Shown here piece after piece: positions 1 to 9,170 of a stretch of DNA of 64,000 nt. Where the stretch lies: the NCBI RefSeq assembly GCF_007279655.1, contig NZ_QKWN01000004.1, forward strand, positions 62,001-126,000. The letters run 5' to 3'. Origin of the DNA: Robertkochia solimangrovi (GTDB taxonomy: Bacteria > Bacteroidota > Bacteroidia > Flavobacteriales > Flavobacteriaceae). The notes below the pieces were generated by a model that made no database searches, was not told the DNA's origin, and saw only the letters and a program-made list of their open reading frames with translations. A program made the position numbers and the translations under genes. The stretch's first letter is position 1; the number at the start of each line of letters is the position of its first letter.

Positions 1-477
1 TACAGGAGTCTTGACCTGCGTATTTACGGCTACGGTAGTTGCAGCTGCGGCGTCGTAGGAATAGTCCAGTGATTTTACGGAATCAAATGCTTCCCGTATA
101 GCTTCCTGATAGGATGGCTCATAATCTTTGATCTTACTTTTTCCTTCCTCGGAAGAAAAAACTACATTACCTCTGCAATCCTTGAGTAGAATAGCTACTT
201 TGGAGCTAAATATTCCGGAACGATTATCTACTTCAGCAGTAAGAGCCCCACATGGGTTACTTATCAATTCATCCGGACGTTCATCATCATAGATCGCATT
301 AAAACCTTCCTCTTCAAAAAGGAACTTCACAAGCGTATTTATTCGATACTGATTTGGATATTTCTGGAAATCGTACTTTTTAGGAACGATTAAATATTTA
401 TATGAATTTACATCTGTACTCTGGGCTATACCTGCATAGGTAAAAAATATAAGTAGTAAGAAGGCATACTTTCTCAT
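1..477 (-). CDS. conserved hypothetical secreted protein (partial, C-terminus outside window)
   Basis: An open frame of 159 codons starts at ATG 477 and runs off the window's left edge. It begins with a clear signal peptide (MRKYAFLLLIFFTYAGIAQS), so the product is exported to the periplasm or outer membrane. The mature part reads like a protein commonly annotated 'hypothetical' in Flavobacteriaceae: a conserved YKYLIVPKKYDFQ segment, then a region with FLFEEEGF and LKDCRGNVVFSSEEGKS, and a helical EAIREAFDS segment. It lies 18 bp downstream of the DUF5723 gene on the same strand and is probably the last visible member of that operon. I do not know its function. The end of the protein cannot be seen. 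Confidence 0.75.
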   Translation of the reverse strand, partial: MRKYAFLLLIFFTYAGIAQSTDVNSYKYLIVPKKYDFQKYPNQYRINTLVKFLFEEEGFNAIYDDERPDELISNPCGALTAEVDNRSGIFSSKVAILLKDCRGNVVFSSEEGKSKIKDYEPSYQEAIREAFDSVKSLDYSYDAAAATTVAVNTQVKTPV

Positions 478-495
478 AATTCACGATTTGAATTT

Positions 496-1920
496 TTATC
501 TCTTGTCTTCAAAGATATAATTAAATCCGAATTGAACCGAAGCCTGATTGGATTTTGCAAGGTTTCCATAAGTAAGAATATTGTCTGCCAGCAAATAGAA
601 ATTTATATTGGCAAAATGTGTGGAAATACCAAGCCCTACGTTGTTATAGGAATATTTATCAAGTGTATAAGTTACTTTTGCTCTCAGAAAATTGAAGATC
701 CTTCGGTAATAAAAGGCTGTTAATGCAGCATTTATCCTATGCGGGCGGTGTATTGCAAAAAGCTGTAGACCCACCGAGTTCTCAAACCCTGAATCATCGA
801 CATCACAACCACAATCATAGTTCTTACGATACCGGAGATTTCCAAAATTGTGAATGACAGCCGCGTTCAATTTCGCGGGTCTGAAACTGGTATATACGGT
901 CTTAATGGTATCCAGAGGGATTTGCTCTTCGAGATCATCTTTAAGATCATCCCAGTAATTATTCAAAAACTCATCATCCGTCGCCTGCCCGAATAGAAAC
1001 TCAATCCCTTCCAGTGCATAGGCCCCTCTAAGGGTATAACTCTCAAGATCTGTGATATGAAACATCATTCCCAGATCTTGTAAACTACCGGTATAGGTCC
1101 AGTAGTCGTTAGGGGAATAAGTAAATCCCAAATCCATTCCCAATCCAAGATTACCTGAAAAGAAACCCCTCCAGAATATGGATTTGAAAAAGTCTCTGAT
1201 GCCTGTTATATTCTTATCCCATAAGGATGCATAGCCGGAAGTATGCACTTCCATATCGGCATTGATCATATGCCTGTAAACATTATCCTCACCTGGAACG
1301 GTGACAAAGGTTCCAGAATTACGACTTGCAGTTATGTTGATCATACTGTTATAGATCTTACCACGAACTCCTACGGTCAAACTTTTATTCACCTTCCGGT
1401 TCACCCCAAAATGAACTGCTGTAATGATTTCACCCTGCGCATTCAGATCTCCCAGATCATATTTACGATACAATTGCCCTGCATTTCCTTCATAGGCTAT
1501 TCTGGCGATGTCGTTGGGCCAGTAATTATAAAAATCCAATTCCTGATATACTCCGAAAGAATAAAAGTTATCGCGATCCTTCTTACTCCGATAACCTCCA
1601 AAAAGTATCTCGATCTGTTCAGATACATCAATAATATCCTTATCATTGAGATCGTACAGTATCCTGTTTACTTTCACGTTGAAATTTACCCCATCGTCGG
1701 AAAAGAGGTCGTGCATTGTAAAGCCGCTACTTCCTGCATTTGCATAGATTCCAGACATAAACGGGATACCCGCATACGCTTTTTGATGAATTTCCACTCC
1801 GGGATTCACCATCACTGATTGCGGAATTTCCCTGAAGTTATAAAGTAATTGCCGGTTTTGTGCTTTTACTTGGTATAGGATCAGGAGAATAAAAAATAAA
1901 ATGCATTTCTTTCGAATCAT
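496..1920 (-). CDS. DUF5723 family outer-membrane beta-barrel-like protein
   Basis: The 474-aa product has an N-terminal signal peptide (MIRKKCILFFILLILYQVKAQ). A long region of alternating aromatic and polar beta strands follows and ends in FGFNYIFEDKR, as expected for an outer-membrane barrel. The early motif IPQSVMVNPGVEIHQKAYAGIPF matches the start of DUF5723 proteins, which are common in Flavobacteriia and of unknown function. Its ATG overlaps the TGA of the upstream lipoprotein gene by 3 nt, which suggests translational coupling. A CGCD motif (CDCGCDV) near residue 370 could be a disulfide pair or metal site. The barrel call is an inference from strand pattern. Confidence 0.8.
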   Translation of the reverse strand: MIRKKCILFFILLILYQVKAQNRQLLYNFREIPQSVMVNPGVEIHQKAYAGIPFMSGIYANAGSSGFTMHDLFSDDGVNFNVKVNRILYDLNDKDIIDVSEQIEILFGGYRSKKDRDNFYSFGVYQELDFYNYWPNDIARIAYEGNAGQLYRKYDLGDLNAQGEIITAVHFGVNRKVNKSLTVGVRGKIYNSMINITASRNSGTFVTVPGEDNVYRHMINADMEVHTSGYASLWDKNITGIRDFFKSIFWRGFFSGNLGLGMDLGFTYSPNDYWTYTGSLQDLGMMFHITDLESYTLRGAYALEGIEFLFGQATDDEFLNNYWDDLKDDLEEQIPLDTIKTVYTSFRPAKLNAAVIHNFGNLRYRKNYDCGCDVDDSGFENSVGLQLFAIHRPHRINAALTAFYYRRIFNFLRAKVTYTLDKYSYNNVGLGISTHFANINFYLLADNILTYGNLAKSNQASVQFGFNYIFEDKR

Positions 1921-2474
1921 TTAAATTCCATATAAAATATTGCACTTGAATTAAACTCGATGGATCCTTCCGAATTTTCATCCAAAGGAGGAGGACTCTC
2001 ATCGATCAATGCAATCTCGGCGGTTATTTTACTGGTATTTTTCAGAATTCCGATTTGGTCTTCAGGAAAATACACAAGCGTTGGAATAATGACCGGTTCT
2101 CCATTTGTTGAAGCAGGTATACTCACATCAACGCTATAGATTTCGATATCATTAGCGTCAAAAAACAATACTTCAGCAAAAAATGGTTTATTAATAGTGT
2201 TGGTATGTTCGATATAAAACTCGGCAGCCTTCAGGTTATATTCAAAGAAATCCTGAGAGAAGAGGTCTGCGTCGGTCGAATCTTTATAAGATGGTTCACC
2301 TTCAGCTTCTGCGAAATCCTGAGCGGAAAATTTAAAATAGACAAGGCTAAGTTCTATCGCAGGATCGAGTACAATATCATTGGCCTGATCGAAATCAACG
2401 TCATCAACGCAGGAACTGAACATCATCAAAATGACTGCACCTATCCACCCTATAATCTTTGATACTCCCTTCAT
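1917..2474 (-). CDS. hypothetical lipoprotein
   Basis: The 185-aa product starts at ATG 2474. A longer frame would begin with GTG at 2501, but only the ATG places a compact lipoprotein signal at the N-terminus (MKGVSKIIGWIGAVILMMFSSC), with Cys22 as the probable lipidated residue. The rest is acidic and beta-rich with no motif I recognise. The sequence FDQANDIVLDPAIELSLVYF resembles small lipoproteins that precede DUF5723 genes in flavobacteria. The stop codon overlaps the DUF5723 start, so the two are probably translated together and may act together at the outer membrane. Function unknown. Confidence 0.75.
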   Translation of the reverse strand: MKGVSKIIGWIGAVILMMFSSCVDDVDFDQANDIVLDPAIELSLVYFKFSAQDFAEAEGEPSYKDSTDADLFSQDFFEYNLKAAEFYIEHTNTINKPFFAEVLFFDANDIEIYSVDVSIPASTNGEPVIIPTLVYFPEDQIGILKNTSKITAEIALIDESPPPLDENSEGSIEFNSSAIFYMEFK

Positions 2475-2509
2475 ATATAACAAACGTTTTAAAACGTTCA
2501 CTATTGCTA

Positions 2510-3196
2510 TCAGAGCATGCTTTTGACCTCTGATAAACTGAAGACTTGCTTAATTCCATGTATAGCCTCGGATTTTCCCGGATTATAATGGATCGCAGCC
2601 ATCCCGCAGCTTATAGCTCCATGAACATCTGCATCCAGATTATCTCCGATCATAACGGAATTCTCCGGAACTGCACCGGCTTGTTTCATCGCCAGTTTAA
2701 AGATGTATGGATTCGGCTTTTTAACCCCAGCGAATTCAGAACTCATAATTATTTTAAAATAACTTTCAATTCCTGAATTCCTGAGTTTCGCACTCTGAAC
2801 CTCCTGAAATCCATTGGTAATAATATGGAGATCATATTTATATTTAAGGTAGTTCAAAATTTCGAAAGCATCTTCAAAAAGATGATTAAAGGTTGGTAAA
2901 TACGTCAAGTAGTCTTCGGCAAGCTTTTTGATAACCCGATCGGAAATTTTGACCTTTAAATGCTCAAAACTCAAACGTAATCTACTGTACCTCAACTCTT
3001 CCTTAGAAACCCGATCTTCTCTATACAATTTCCAGTATCTTTCATTTATGGGCTCATATACCTCCAGAAATTCCTCAAGGGATAACTCGAGTTCATTTAA
3101 CTTAAATATCTCATGAAATGCAAGTGCAGAGTTTCGGTTAAAATCCCATAACGTATGATCGAGATCAAAAAAGATATGCCGTATTTCTGAATTCAT
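2510..3196 (-). CDS. yjjG: YjjG-family noncanonical pyrimidine nucleotidase (HAD superfamily)
   Basis: The 228-aa HAD hydrolase has all family motifs. Motif I is FFDLDHTLWDF near residue 9 with the nucleophile Asp, motif II is IITNGF, motif III has the Lys in GVKKPNPYIF, and motif IV is MIGDNLDADVHGA. The WDF/NR after motif I and the helical cap fit YjjG, which dephosphorylates non-canonical or damaged pyrimidine nucleotides in the cytosol. The start is ATG 3196. The frame could extend one codon to TTG 3199, but the ATG forms a TGATG overlap with the stop of the upstream gene. Close HAD relatives such as phosphoglycolate phosphatase cannot be excluded. Confidence 0.85.
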   Translation of the reverse strand: MNSEIRHIFFDLDHTLWDFNRNSALAFHEIFKLNELELSLEEFLEVYEPINERYWKLYREDRVSKEELRYSRLRLSFEHLKVKISDRVIKKLAEDYLTYLPTFNHLFEDAFEILNYLKYKYDLHIITNGFQEVQSAKLRNSGIESYFKIIMSSEFAGVKKPNPYIFKLAMKQAGAVPENSVMIGDNLDADVHGAISCGMAAIHYNPGKSEAIHGIKQVFSLSEVKSML

Positions 3197-4491
3197 CAAC
3201 GTTGTGTTTTATCTATTAAGGAGAGATAAAGTTCTGTTACAGGATTGTAATGATCGAAATTGATCACATTATTGGAAAAAACAGTATTAAAAGTTCCATG
3301 TACTTTTTTCACGATATTCTCAATTTCAAATACACGTTCTCTGGCCCGCTTCAAACTTGGCTCATTTTCCAGGGCAGCATAATGTATACATATCGGATTT
3401 ACACGTAAAGGTATTTGCTCTTCAAAACTAATATCGTAAAAGAAAAATGGCGTACAGGTCGAAGCCCTGAATCCCAGATGAGATGTATAGCCCATGGTAT
3501 AATCTTCATTAAATTCTGCTTCCACCATGAGACGATAGGTGTCAGGCAGATTCAGACGATTGAAGCGCTGTCGAACCCTTTTAACGGGACGATTTATATA
3601 ACTGATAAGGCGTTTTCTTTCCTTCTTTAATATTCCCAGATCGGTAAACCCTTTGTAAGACGCCATTAAAGAGACAACACTATAATCAGCAACCGATTTA
3701 ACCAGCACCTTAAAGGATGGATTATTAAAAGAAATATTTTTATCATAGGTAGAATAGTCGGCTATTAGAAAGAAATATAAGGCCTCGACCTGGTTGGTCT
3801 TATGTAATAAAGTAAGCTTTTCAAAGATATCATAAGGATCGTTTTTAAATCTCATGAGCACCATTAAACGCTGCCATATCAATCCGAATTTCAACGAAAG
3901 GAACTCCGACCCAATTCCTCCCATAGTTCTGATGATACCTCGCTTCAGATATTTAGTGATCACCGGCACATCAATAATGGAGGTATGTCTGAACTCACGG
4001 GAACCAAATACCATATCGGGAAACCTTCTCTGCAAGGCTATCTTGAATCTTGCAACCCAGATATCTACAAGAGGTAGATCAAGGAAATCATGCTTCATGG
4101 CGAGGCTTTCCTCTGCCGGAAACCTACCATGTTCATCCTTTACATGTGGCAGATATTCTTCATACCTGCTAAGGAAATAAAAGGATGCTGCAAATATATC
4201 ATAAGGGATCGCACTCTTATCATTGGTGGGAAAAAATGCCGGTATACCTTCCCAGTCATACAGCACCATTTCCAGATCTGAGATACCCTGCTCGAACAGG
4301 AGATCATTACTCTTGATAAAGAATTCATTTTGAAGTGGCTTACGGGTATAGGTGATCTTCGGCCCACTATGGGCTATAAAATCTTCTACTTTAGTGGTGA
4401 TCTCTACCTCAACAAGCAACATCTTAGTAAAGATATGTCTGATGATGTAGGATAAACGCGGTGTAATCTTATAGGTATAAACTAATAACAT
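3196..4491 (-). CDS. polysaccharide deacetylase-like protein
   Basis: The 431-aa cytosolic protein has no signal peptide. Its N-terminus (MLLVYTYKITPRLSYIIRHIF) and the segments YDIFAASFYFLSRYEEYLPH and LGFRASTCTPFFFYDI match flavobacterial proteins usually annotated as polysaccharide deacetylase family. Such proteins carry a divergent NodB-like barrel. A canonical catalytic Asp-His-His set is not obvious here, so activity is uncertain. ATG 4491 is preferred over 4542 because it lies just after the radC stop (4493) and starts at the conserved N-terminus. It sits between radC and yjjG in a tightly packed operon. It might act in cell-wall or exopolysaccharide metabolism, which is inference. Confidence 0.75.
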   Translation of the reverse strand: MLLVYTYKITPRLSYIIRHIFTKMLLVEVEITTKVEDFIAHSGPKITYTRKPLQNEFFIKSNDLLFEQGISDLEMVLYDWEGIPAFFPTNDKSAIPYDIFAASFYFLSRYEEYLPHVKDEHGRFPAEESLAMKHDFLDLPLVDIWVARFKIALQRRFPDMVFGSREFRHTSIIDVPVITKYLKRGIIRTMGGIGSEFLSLKFGLIWQRLMVLMRFKNDPYDIFEKLTLLHKTNQVEALYFFLIADYSTYDKNISFNNPSFKVLVKSVADYSVVSLMASYKGFTDLGILKKERKRLISYINRPVKRVRQRFNRLNLPDTYRLMVEAEFNEDYTMGYTSHLGFRASTCTPFFFYDISFEEQIPLRVNPICIHYAALENEPSLKRARERVFEIENIVKKVHGTFNTVFSNNVINFDHYNPVTELYLSLIDKTQR

Positions 4492-4492
4492 A

Positions 4493-5191
4493 TCAGAGTA
4501 AGCCTTCATCTGCAAAGCTAAAATAATCCTTTTCAGTGACAATGAGATGATCGATAAGATTAATATCGAGGCTCACCGAGGCAGTGCGGATCTTTTGAGT
4601 TAGCTGTTTATCTGCCGAACTGGGAAGCAATGTACCTGAAGGATGATTATGGGCGATAATCATCGAAGTAGCGTTGCATTCTAGTGCTTTTTTAAGCAAT
4701 AATCTGATATCTACCAACGTACCTGTCATCCCTCCTTTGCTAAGCTGAAAGGTCTCTGTGATCCGATTGGAATTATTTAGGTATATGACCCAGAATTCCT
4801 CATGCAATAATTCTCCGATTAATGGTTGTAACCACCGGAATGCAGATTCGCTGTTTATGATCTTATGCTTCACCAGCAATTCTTCCCGATTTCGTCTCCT
4901 CCCCAGTTCCATGGCTGCCGAAATAACCAACGCCTTTGCCTGCCCGATGCCCTTGTAACTGGTGAGATGCTTCATAGTCGCCCTGGCAAATTCATTCAGA
5001 TTATTATTTGCACCGGCCAGCATACGCTTTGAAAGTGCCACTGCGCTTTCTCCGGAACTACCACTACCTATGAGAATCGCCAGCAACTCAGCGTCGGAGA
5101 GTGACGACCTTCCTTTTTTAAGCAGTTTCTCTCTGGGGCGATCTTCTTCACTCCAATGCTTAATCGAAAATGCGTTGTCCGGGTATTGCAT
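4493..5191 (-). CDS. radC: RadC family protein (JAB1/MPN domain)
   Basis: The 232-aa protein has an N-terminal helix-hairpin-helix region (SSLSDAELLAILIGSG, then TSYKGIGQAKALVISAAMELGRR) followed by an MPN/JAMM metal-binding domain with the motif AHNHPSGTLLPSSAD. RadC was once linked to DNA repair, but the biochemical role of this family is unproven. ATG 5191 (MQYPDNAFSIKHWSEEDRPREKLL) gives the usual family N-terminus. A frame extension to 5296 would run through the mpl terminator hairpin and is unlikely to be coding. It follows mpl and is separated from it by that terminator. Confidence 0.93.
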   Translation of the reverse strand: MQYPDNAFSIKHWSEEDRPREKLLKKGRSSLSDAELLAILIGSGSSGESAVALSKRMLAGANNNLNEFARATMKHLTSYKGIGQAKALVISAAMELGRRRNREELLVKHKIINSESAFRWLQPLIGELLHEEFWVIYLNNSNRITETFQLSKGGMTGTLVDIRLLLKKALECNATSMIIAHNHPSGTLLPSSADKQLTQKIRTASVSLDINLIDHLIVTEKDYFSFADEGLL

Positions 5192-5224
5192 GCTTAAATA
5201 TAGTAAATTTTCTATAGTGTATGA

Positions 5225-5252
5225 AATAAAAAAACCGCCTGTTAAGACGGTA
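5225..5252 (-). terminator. rho-independent terminator after mpl
   Basis: On the minus strand ACCGTC, a six-base loop (TTAACA) and GGCGGT form a 6-bp stem (one G-U pair) followed by seven T. It lies just past the mpl stop at 5268 and upstream of the radC start, so radC probably has its own promoter. Confidence 0.75.
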
Positions 5253-5267
5253 TGTTTTTGCGAAGGA

Positions 5268-6623
5268 TTATTGGAATTTGGCTTTGACGGCTTCAAGGTC
5301 TATACCGCCATAATTACCACTACTCATCATCAGTAATGCTACAGCATCAAAGGATCTGTTTTCAAAGAAGCGCTTCAATTCCTCCGGATCAGTAAATACC
5401 TGTAGATCATTTCTGCCAAAAGCATTCTTCACGGTATCTGCACTTATATTCTCCAGGCGCTTTAGCTTAACAGCTTCCGGCGAATAGAATACGATAGCGG
5501 TATCCGCACTATCCAGTGATTCTTTGTACTCGCCGATAAAATCTGTATTCAGACTACTATAGGTATGAAGTTCAAGGCAGGCGATCAAGTTACGATCTGG
5601 ATATTGTTCCCTTACAGCTTTAACCGTGGCAGCTACTTTACTAGGCGCATGCGCAAAATCCTTAAACATAACACTCGAACTATTCTCAGCCAATTTCTCC
5701 AATCGTTTTGAAGCACCTTTAAAGCTTGCAATAGCCTCATAGAAATCCATTTCATCGATCCCCATGTGTTGACAAATCCATTTGGCACCTGCGAGATTAC
5801 TTAGATTATGCTTTCCAAAGATTTCGACAGGCATCGGACCTTCCGGCGTCTGTAAAAGTGTCTCTCCATCCACCACTTCATATTCCGGAGTATCATAAGA
5901 AATTTTTCGAATGGTATTCTCTGAAGCTAGAACCAGTTCGTTCAGCACCGCATCCTCACCGTTATAGGTCAGGCTCCCTCCTTCCACAATAGAGTCGATA
6001 AAAATACTGAACTGCTCTTTGTAATTTTCAAAGGTTGGAAAAACATTGATATGATCCCACGCCACTCCGCTTAACAGGGCGATATTAGGTTGGTATAAAT
6101 GAAATTTAGGGCGAAGATCAATAGGCGAGGAAAGATACTCATCGCCTTCAAGAACTATAAAATCATTGGTTTCGGTTAATTTCACCATGGTATCGAACCC
6201 TTCCAACTGTGCCCCGACCATATAATCAACTTCCCTATCATGATAGTCCAATACATGAAGGATCATCGAAGTGATGGTGGTTTTACCATGACTTCCACCA
6301 ATCACAACCCGTGTTTTATATTTTGACTGCTCATATATGAATTCAGGATAGGAATAGATCTTAACACCGAGCTCTTTTGCAGCGGCTAATTCAGGATTAT
6401 CCCGCTTTGCATGCATACCGAGAATAACAGCATCGAGATCAGTGGTAATCCTTTCCGGAAACCAACCCATTGCAGACGGTAATAATCCTTTGTTTTCTAA
6501 CCGGGAACGGGAAGGTTCAAAAATCATATCATCACTCCCTGTAATCTCATAACCTTTTTCATGAAGGGCCAACGCAAGATTGTGCATGGCGCTGCCACCG
6601 ATGGCAATAAAATGGATTTTCAC
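5268..6623 (-). CDS. mpl: Mur ligase, UDP-N-acetylmuramate:L-Ala-gamma-D-Glu-meso-DAP ligase type
   Basis: The 451-aa Mur ligase has an N-terminal UDP-binding fold (MKIHFIAIGGSAMHNLALAL), the ATP-binding P-loop GGSHGKTTITSM near residue 110, a central domain with LLSGVAWDHINVFPTFENY, and a C-terminal domain with KDFAHAPSKVAATVKAVRE. The ASGSAMHNLA-type start and HAP motif fit Mpl, which reattaches recycled tripeptide to UDP-MurNAc, better than MurC. The start is a GTG at 6623; no in-frame ATG gives the conserved N-terminus. Its downstream side carries a terminator. MurC is the nearest alternative, and the genome should hold a separate murC in the dcw cluster. Confidence 0.85.
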   Translation of the reverse strand: MKIHFIAIGGSAMHNLALALHEKGYEITGSDDMIFEPSRSRLENKGLLPSAMGWFPERITTDLDAVILGMHAKRDNPELAAAKELGVKIYSYPEFIYEQSKYKTRVVIGGSHGKTTITSMILHVLDYHDREVDYMVGAQLEGFDTMVKLTETNDFIVLEGDEYLSSPIDLRPKFHLYQPNIALLSGVAWDHINVFPTFENYKEQFSIFIDSIVEGGSLTYNGEDAVLNELVLASENTIRKISYDTPEYEVVDGETLLQTPEGPMPVEIFGKHNLSNLAGAKWICQHMGIDEMDFYEAIASFKGASKRLEKLAENSSSVMFKDFAHAPSKVAATVKAVREQYPDRNLIACLELHTYSSLNTDFIGEYKESLDSADTAIVFYSPEAVKLKRLENISADTVKNAFGRNDLQVFTDPEELKRFFENRSFDAVALLMMSSGNYGGIDLEAVKAKFQ

Positions 6624-6734
6624 GCTAAGCTTTTTAGAATTCTTTTAGAGGATAAAGATAGGTATTCTTTATGGTTCCTTAACCCTAAAACAGGATATCA
6701 TAAGGCACAGTCTCCTATAATGCTTTGGTTACAA

Positions 6735-6764
6735 TATTCTCGTCTGCTGTCGCAGACGAGAATA
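6735..6764 (-). terminator. perfect 13-bp hairpin after S9 peptidase gene
   Basis: The arms TATTCTCGTCTGC (6735-6747) and GCAGACGAGAATA (6752-6764) are perfectly complementary with a 4-nt loop. The hairpin begins one base past the S9 peptidase stop. It lacks a long T run on either strand, so it may stabilise the 3' end of the mRNA as well as or instead of terminating transcription. Confidence 0.65.
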
Positions 6765-6765
6765 C

Positions 6766-9081
6766 TTAATTCTTTATGGGTTTAGAAAGCTCCTGTTCCT
6801 TAAGATGTTTTGCAAAAAAGCCCATCATCGCTTCATACATGGCTATGGAATTCTCTTCCTTTCCAAATCCATGTCCTTCATCATAACGAACCATGTAGGG
6901 AACATCAACGCCTTTTTCTCTGAGAGCACTTACGATCTGATCTGATTCATCGATATTTACTCGGGGGTCATTAGCTCCCTGAACCACGAACAACGGTTTT
7001 TTGATCTTGTCGATATGGTAAACGGGAGATACTTCCTCCATGATCTTTTTCTCTGCAGCGATATCTTCGTCATACCAGATCTCCTTGATGATCTTCAGAT
7101 AAGGTTTCCAGTAAGGAGGTATCGTTTTCATAAAAGTGAACAAGTTCGAAACTCCTACGTAATCTACTCCACACGCATAGAGGTCCGGAGTTTTGGTCAA
7201 TCCGCGCAAAACCGCATACCCTCCATGGCTACCGCCATAGATCGCAGCCTTGTCCTTATCTACCCAGCCTTGTTTAACTACATAATCCAGTCCGTCTTCC
7301 ACATCATCCATTGCTTTTCTACCGATCTGTTTGAATCCGGATTCCAGAAAATCTTTACCATATCCTCCTGAAATTCGAAAATTGACCTGTAGCGTAGCAT
7401 AACCCCGACTGGCAAATAACTGTGCTTCCGGGTTGAAACCCCATTCATCACGAATACCCTGAGGACCACCATGCGGATTTACGATCACTGGTACCTTTTG
7501 ACCTTCCAGTGCTGCTTTCGGAAGGGTGATATACCCATGTAAGGTAACTCCATCCCGACTCTTAAAAGTAATAGGCCTCATCTCTGCCATATCCGCTTCC
7601 TTAAGCTGCGGCATCAGGTTGTACAATAAGGTAAACTTATCACCCTCGATATCATATGAATAATAAGTACCATATAATTTATCGCTTTGGATAACCACCA
7701 GTAATTTATCTTCTTCGTCGGTTGTACCCACAACGTTATACTGATAATCCGGAAATTCTGAAGTGATTCTTTGATGCAATTTTTTATAGGTTTCACTGAT
7801 CGGAACAATTACAAGTTTATCACCGGTATAGTAGTAATAATCGATCTCGTAATTTCGTTTTCTGGATCTGGACAATCCGCCGATATCATAATCATCATTG
7901 GAAAACATCTTCTTCAGCACCTTTCCTTCTTTAAGATCATAAAGCACTATTTCCGCCTTATCAGAATCCAGATTAGAGATCATATAGGCATCATGGGGAT
8001 TTTCACTTTGATAGTCGAACCCAACAATACTGAACGCATCTTTCCAGGAAAGGGATTTGATCAATTCATATTTACCCGGCATGGTCTCATAATAGAGTTC
8101 GGTATTCACACCATCTCTCAATTTAGTAAAAGCACGGAGTGTACCATTCTTATCAAATGTGTAATCCATAACCGGATTGGCAGGATCTTCATTTTCATAT
8201 AGCAATACGAGTTCCCCGGTATTCACATTTATTCGATAAGGCTCAAAGATCTCCGGATTATTCTTATTCATAGAGATTATGATGTGATCTTTATCCTCTT
8301 TCAAAGTGGTAATGATCTGAGCTCTAACCCCTTCAAAGGGTGTCAATTCCTTATTCTCTGATCCATCGATATTCACTGCAAAAAGGTGATAGTTTTCATT
8401 TCCTCCTTTATCCATGAGGTAGATCAGCCTTTCATTGTTCACCCATCCATAACCTCTGATGAGTTCTTCTTTCTCTTCGATAGCCATGGAAACCTCACCA
8501 GTGATCGTATTTTTTACGAACACGTGTCGCTTGCTGTTATCATCCTTTTCTCGATAAGAGAGATAGGTTCCATCAGGTGAGAACTGAAAGGAACTTGCTT
8601 TGGGTCTCGCAAAATAATCAGAGACATCATATTTATAATTTCCGGAATCAAAAGATGCCAATTCAACCAAATCGGTATCGGCAGTTACCAAAGCTGGATT
8701 CCCGGGTTTTTCAGGCTCCCCTTTTTTCATAGCTAAAGGCAATTCCATATTTCCCTGATAGAAGATTCCTTCCATAGAATCACCATCGACTTTTGCTACA
8801 TACTTAATTCCGGCTTGTGCCATGGTTATGGTCACCGTATTTTCCTCCAGCGTTACACTATCCATAGGAATACCGGTAGCGCCCTGAGCCGGGCTATCCA
8901 TAGTTGCTTTAAGATTCCCCTCTTCCTCTGCTATATGGAATATAAGGGGTAGTTTATTTCCCTGAACGTCAAGTTCACCGTTCCAGCTCCCTTGAACATC
9001 CTGAGCACTAACCTGCGCGGTCAAGATCATTGTAAATAAAATTAATAGGGCACGTAACCCATTGATTAGTTTGATTTTCAT
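6766..9081 (-). CDS. S9 family prolyl-oligopeptidase-like serine peptidase
   Basis: The 771-aa secreted peptidase has a signal peptide ending VSAQ (residues 1-26). A small beta-rich domain follows (about 28-120, starting VQGSWNGELDVQGNKLPLIFHI). Next come a WD/PD40-like propeller (about 150-480) and an alpha/beta-hydrolase catalytic domain (about 510-771). The catalytic triad is visible as Ser618 in GGSHGGYAV, Asp705 in QGANDPRVN and His737 in DEGHGFG. Family members cleave short peptides, usually dipeptides or tripeptides from the N-terminus. Here the location would be the periplasm. The extra N-terminal domain is of a type often seen in front of flavobacterial serine hydrolases. It is a single-gene unit ended by a strong hairpin. 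Confidence 0.9.
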   Translation of the reverse strand: MKIKLINGLRALLILFTMILTAQVSAQDVQGSWNGELDVQGNKLPLIFHIAEEEGNLKATMDSPAQGATGIPMDSVTLEENTVTITMAQAGIKYVAKVDGDSMEGIFYQGNMELPLAMKKGEPEKPGNPALVTADTDLVELASFDSGNYKYDVSDYFARPKASSFQFSPDGTYLSYREKDDNSKRHVFVKNTITGEVSMAIEEKEELIRGYGWVNNERLIYLMDKGGNENYHLFAVNIDGSENKELTPFEGVRAQIITTLKEDKDHIIISMNKNNPEIFEPYRINVNTGELVLLYENEDPANPVMDYTFDKNGTLRAFTKLRDGVNTELYYETMPGKYELIKSLSWKDAFSIVGFDYQSENPHDAYMISNLDSDKAEIVLYDLKEGKVLKKMFSNDDYDIGGLSRSRKRNYEIDYYYYTGDKLVIVPISETYKKLHQRITSEFPDYQYNVVGTTDEEDKLLVVIQSDKLYGTYYSYDIEGDKFTLLYNLMPQLKEADMAEMRPITFKSRDGVTLHGYITLPKAALEGQKVPVIVNPHGGPQGIRDEWGFNPEAQLFASRGYATLQVNFRISGGYGKDFLESGFKQIGRKAMDDVEDGLDYVVKQGWVDKDKAAIYGGSHGGYAVLRGLTKTPDLYACGVDYVGVSNLFTFMKTIPPYWKPYLKIIKEIWYDEDIAAEKKIMEEVSPVYHIDKIKKPLFVVQGANDPRVNIDESDQIVSALREKGVDVPYMVRYDEGHGFGKEENSIAMYEAMMGFFAKHLKEQELSKPIKN

Positions 9082-9170
9082 AAACAGTGCTGTTTTTAGA
9101 TTAATGAAAAATTAGATCGTCATTACAGCACAAGCAGATTTTTATCCTGGGTAGATTCGGAAAGGAGCTA

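Noticed and set aside
1243-1818. 191-codon plus-strand open frame opposite the DUF5723 gene
   Set aside because: It lies entirely antisense to a well-supported gene, has no recognisable domain and no start context.
4491-4542. Longer N-terminus for the deacetylase-like protein
   Set aside because: The extension overlaps radC coding sequence and lacks family similarity; ATG 4491 begins at the conserved N-terminus.
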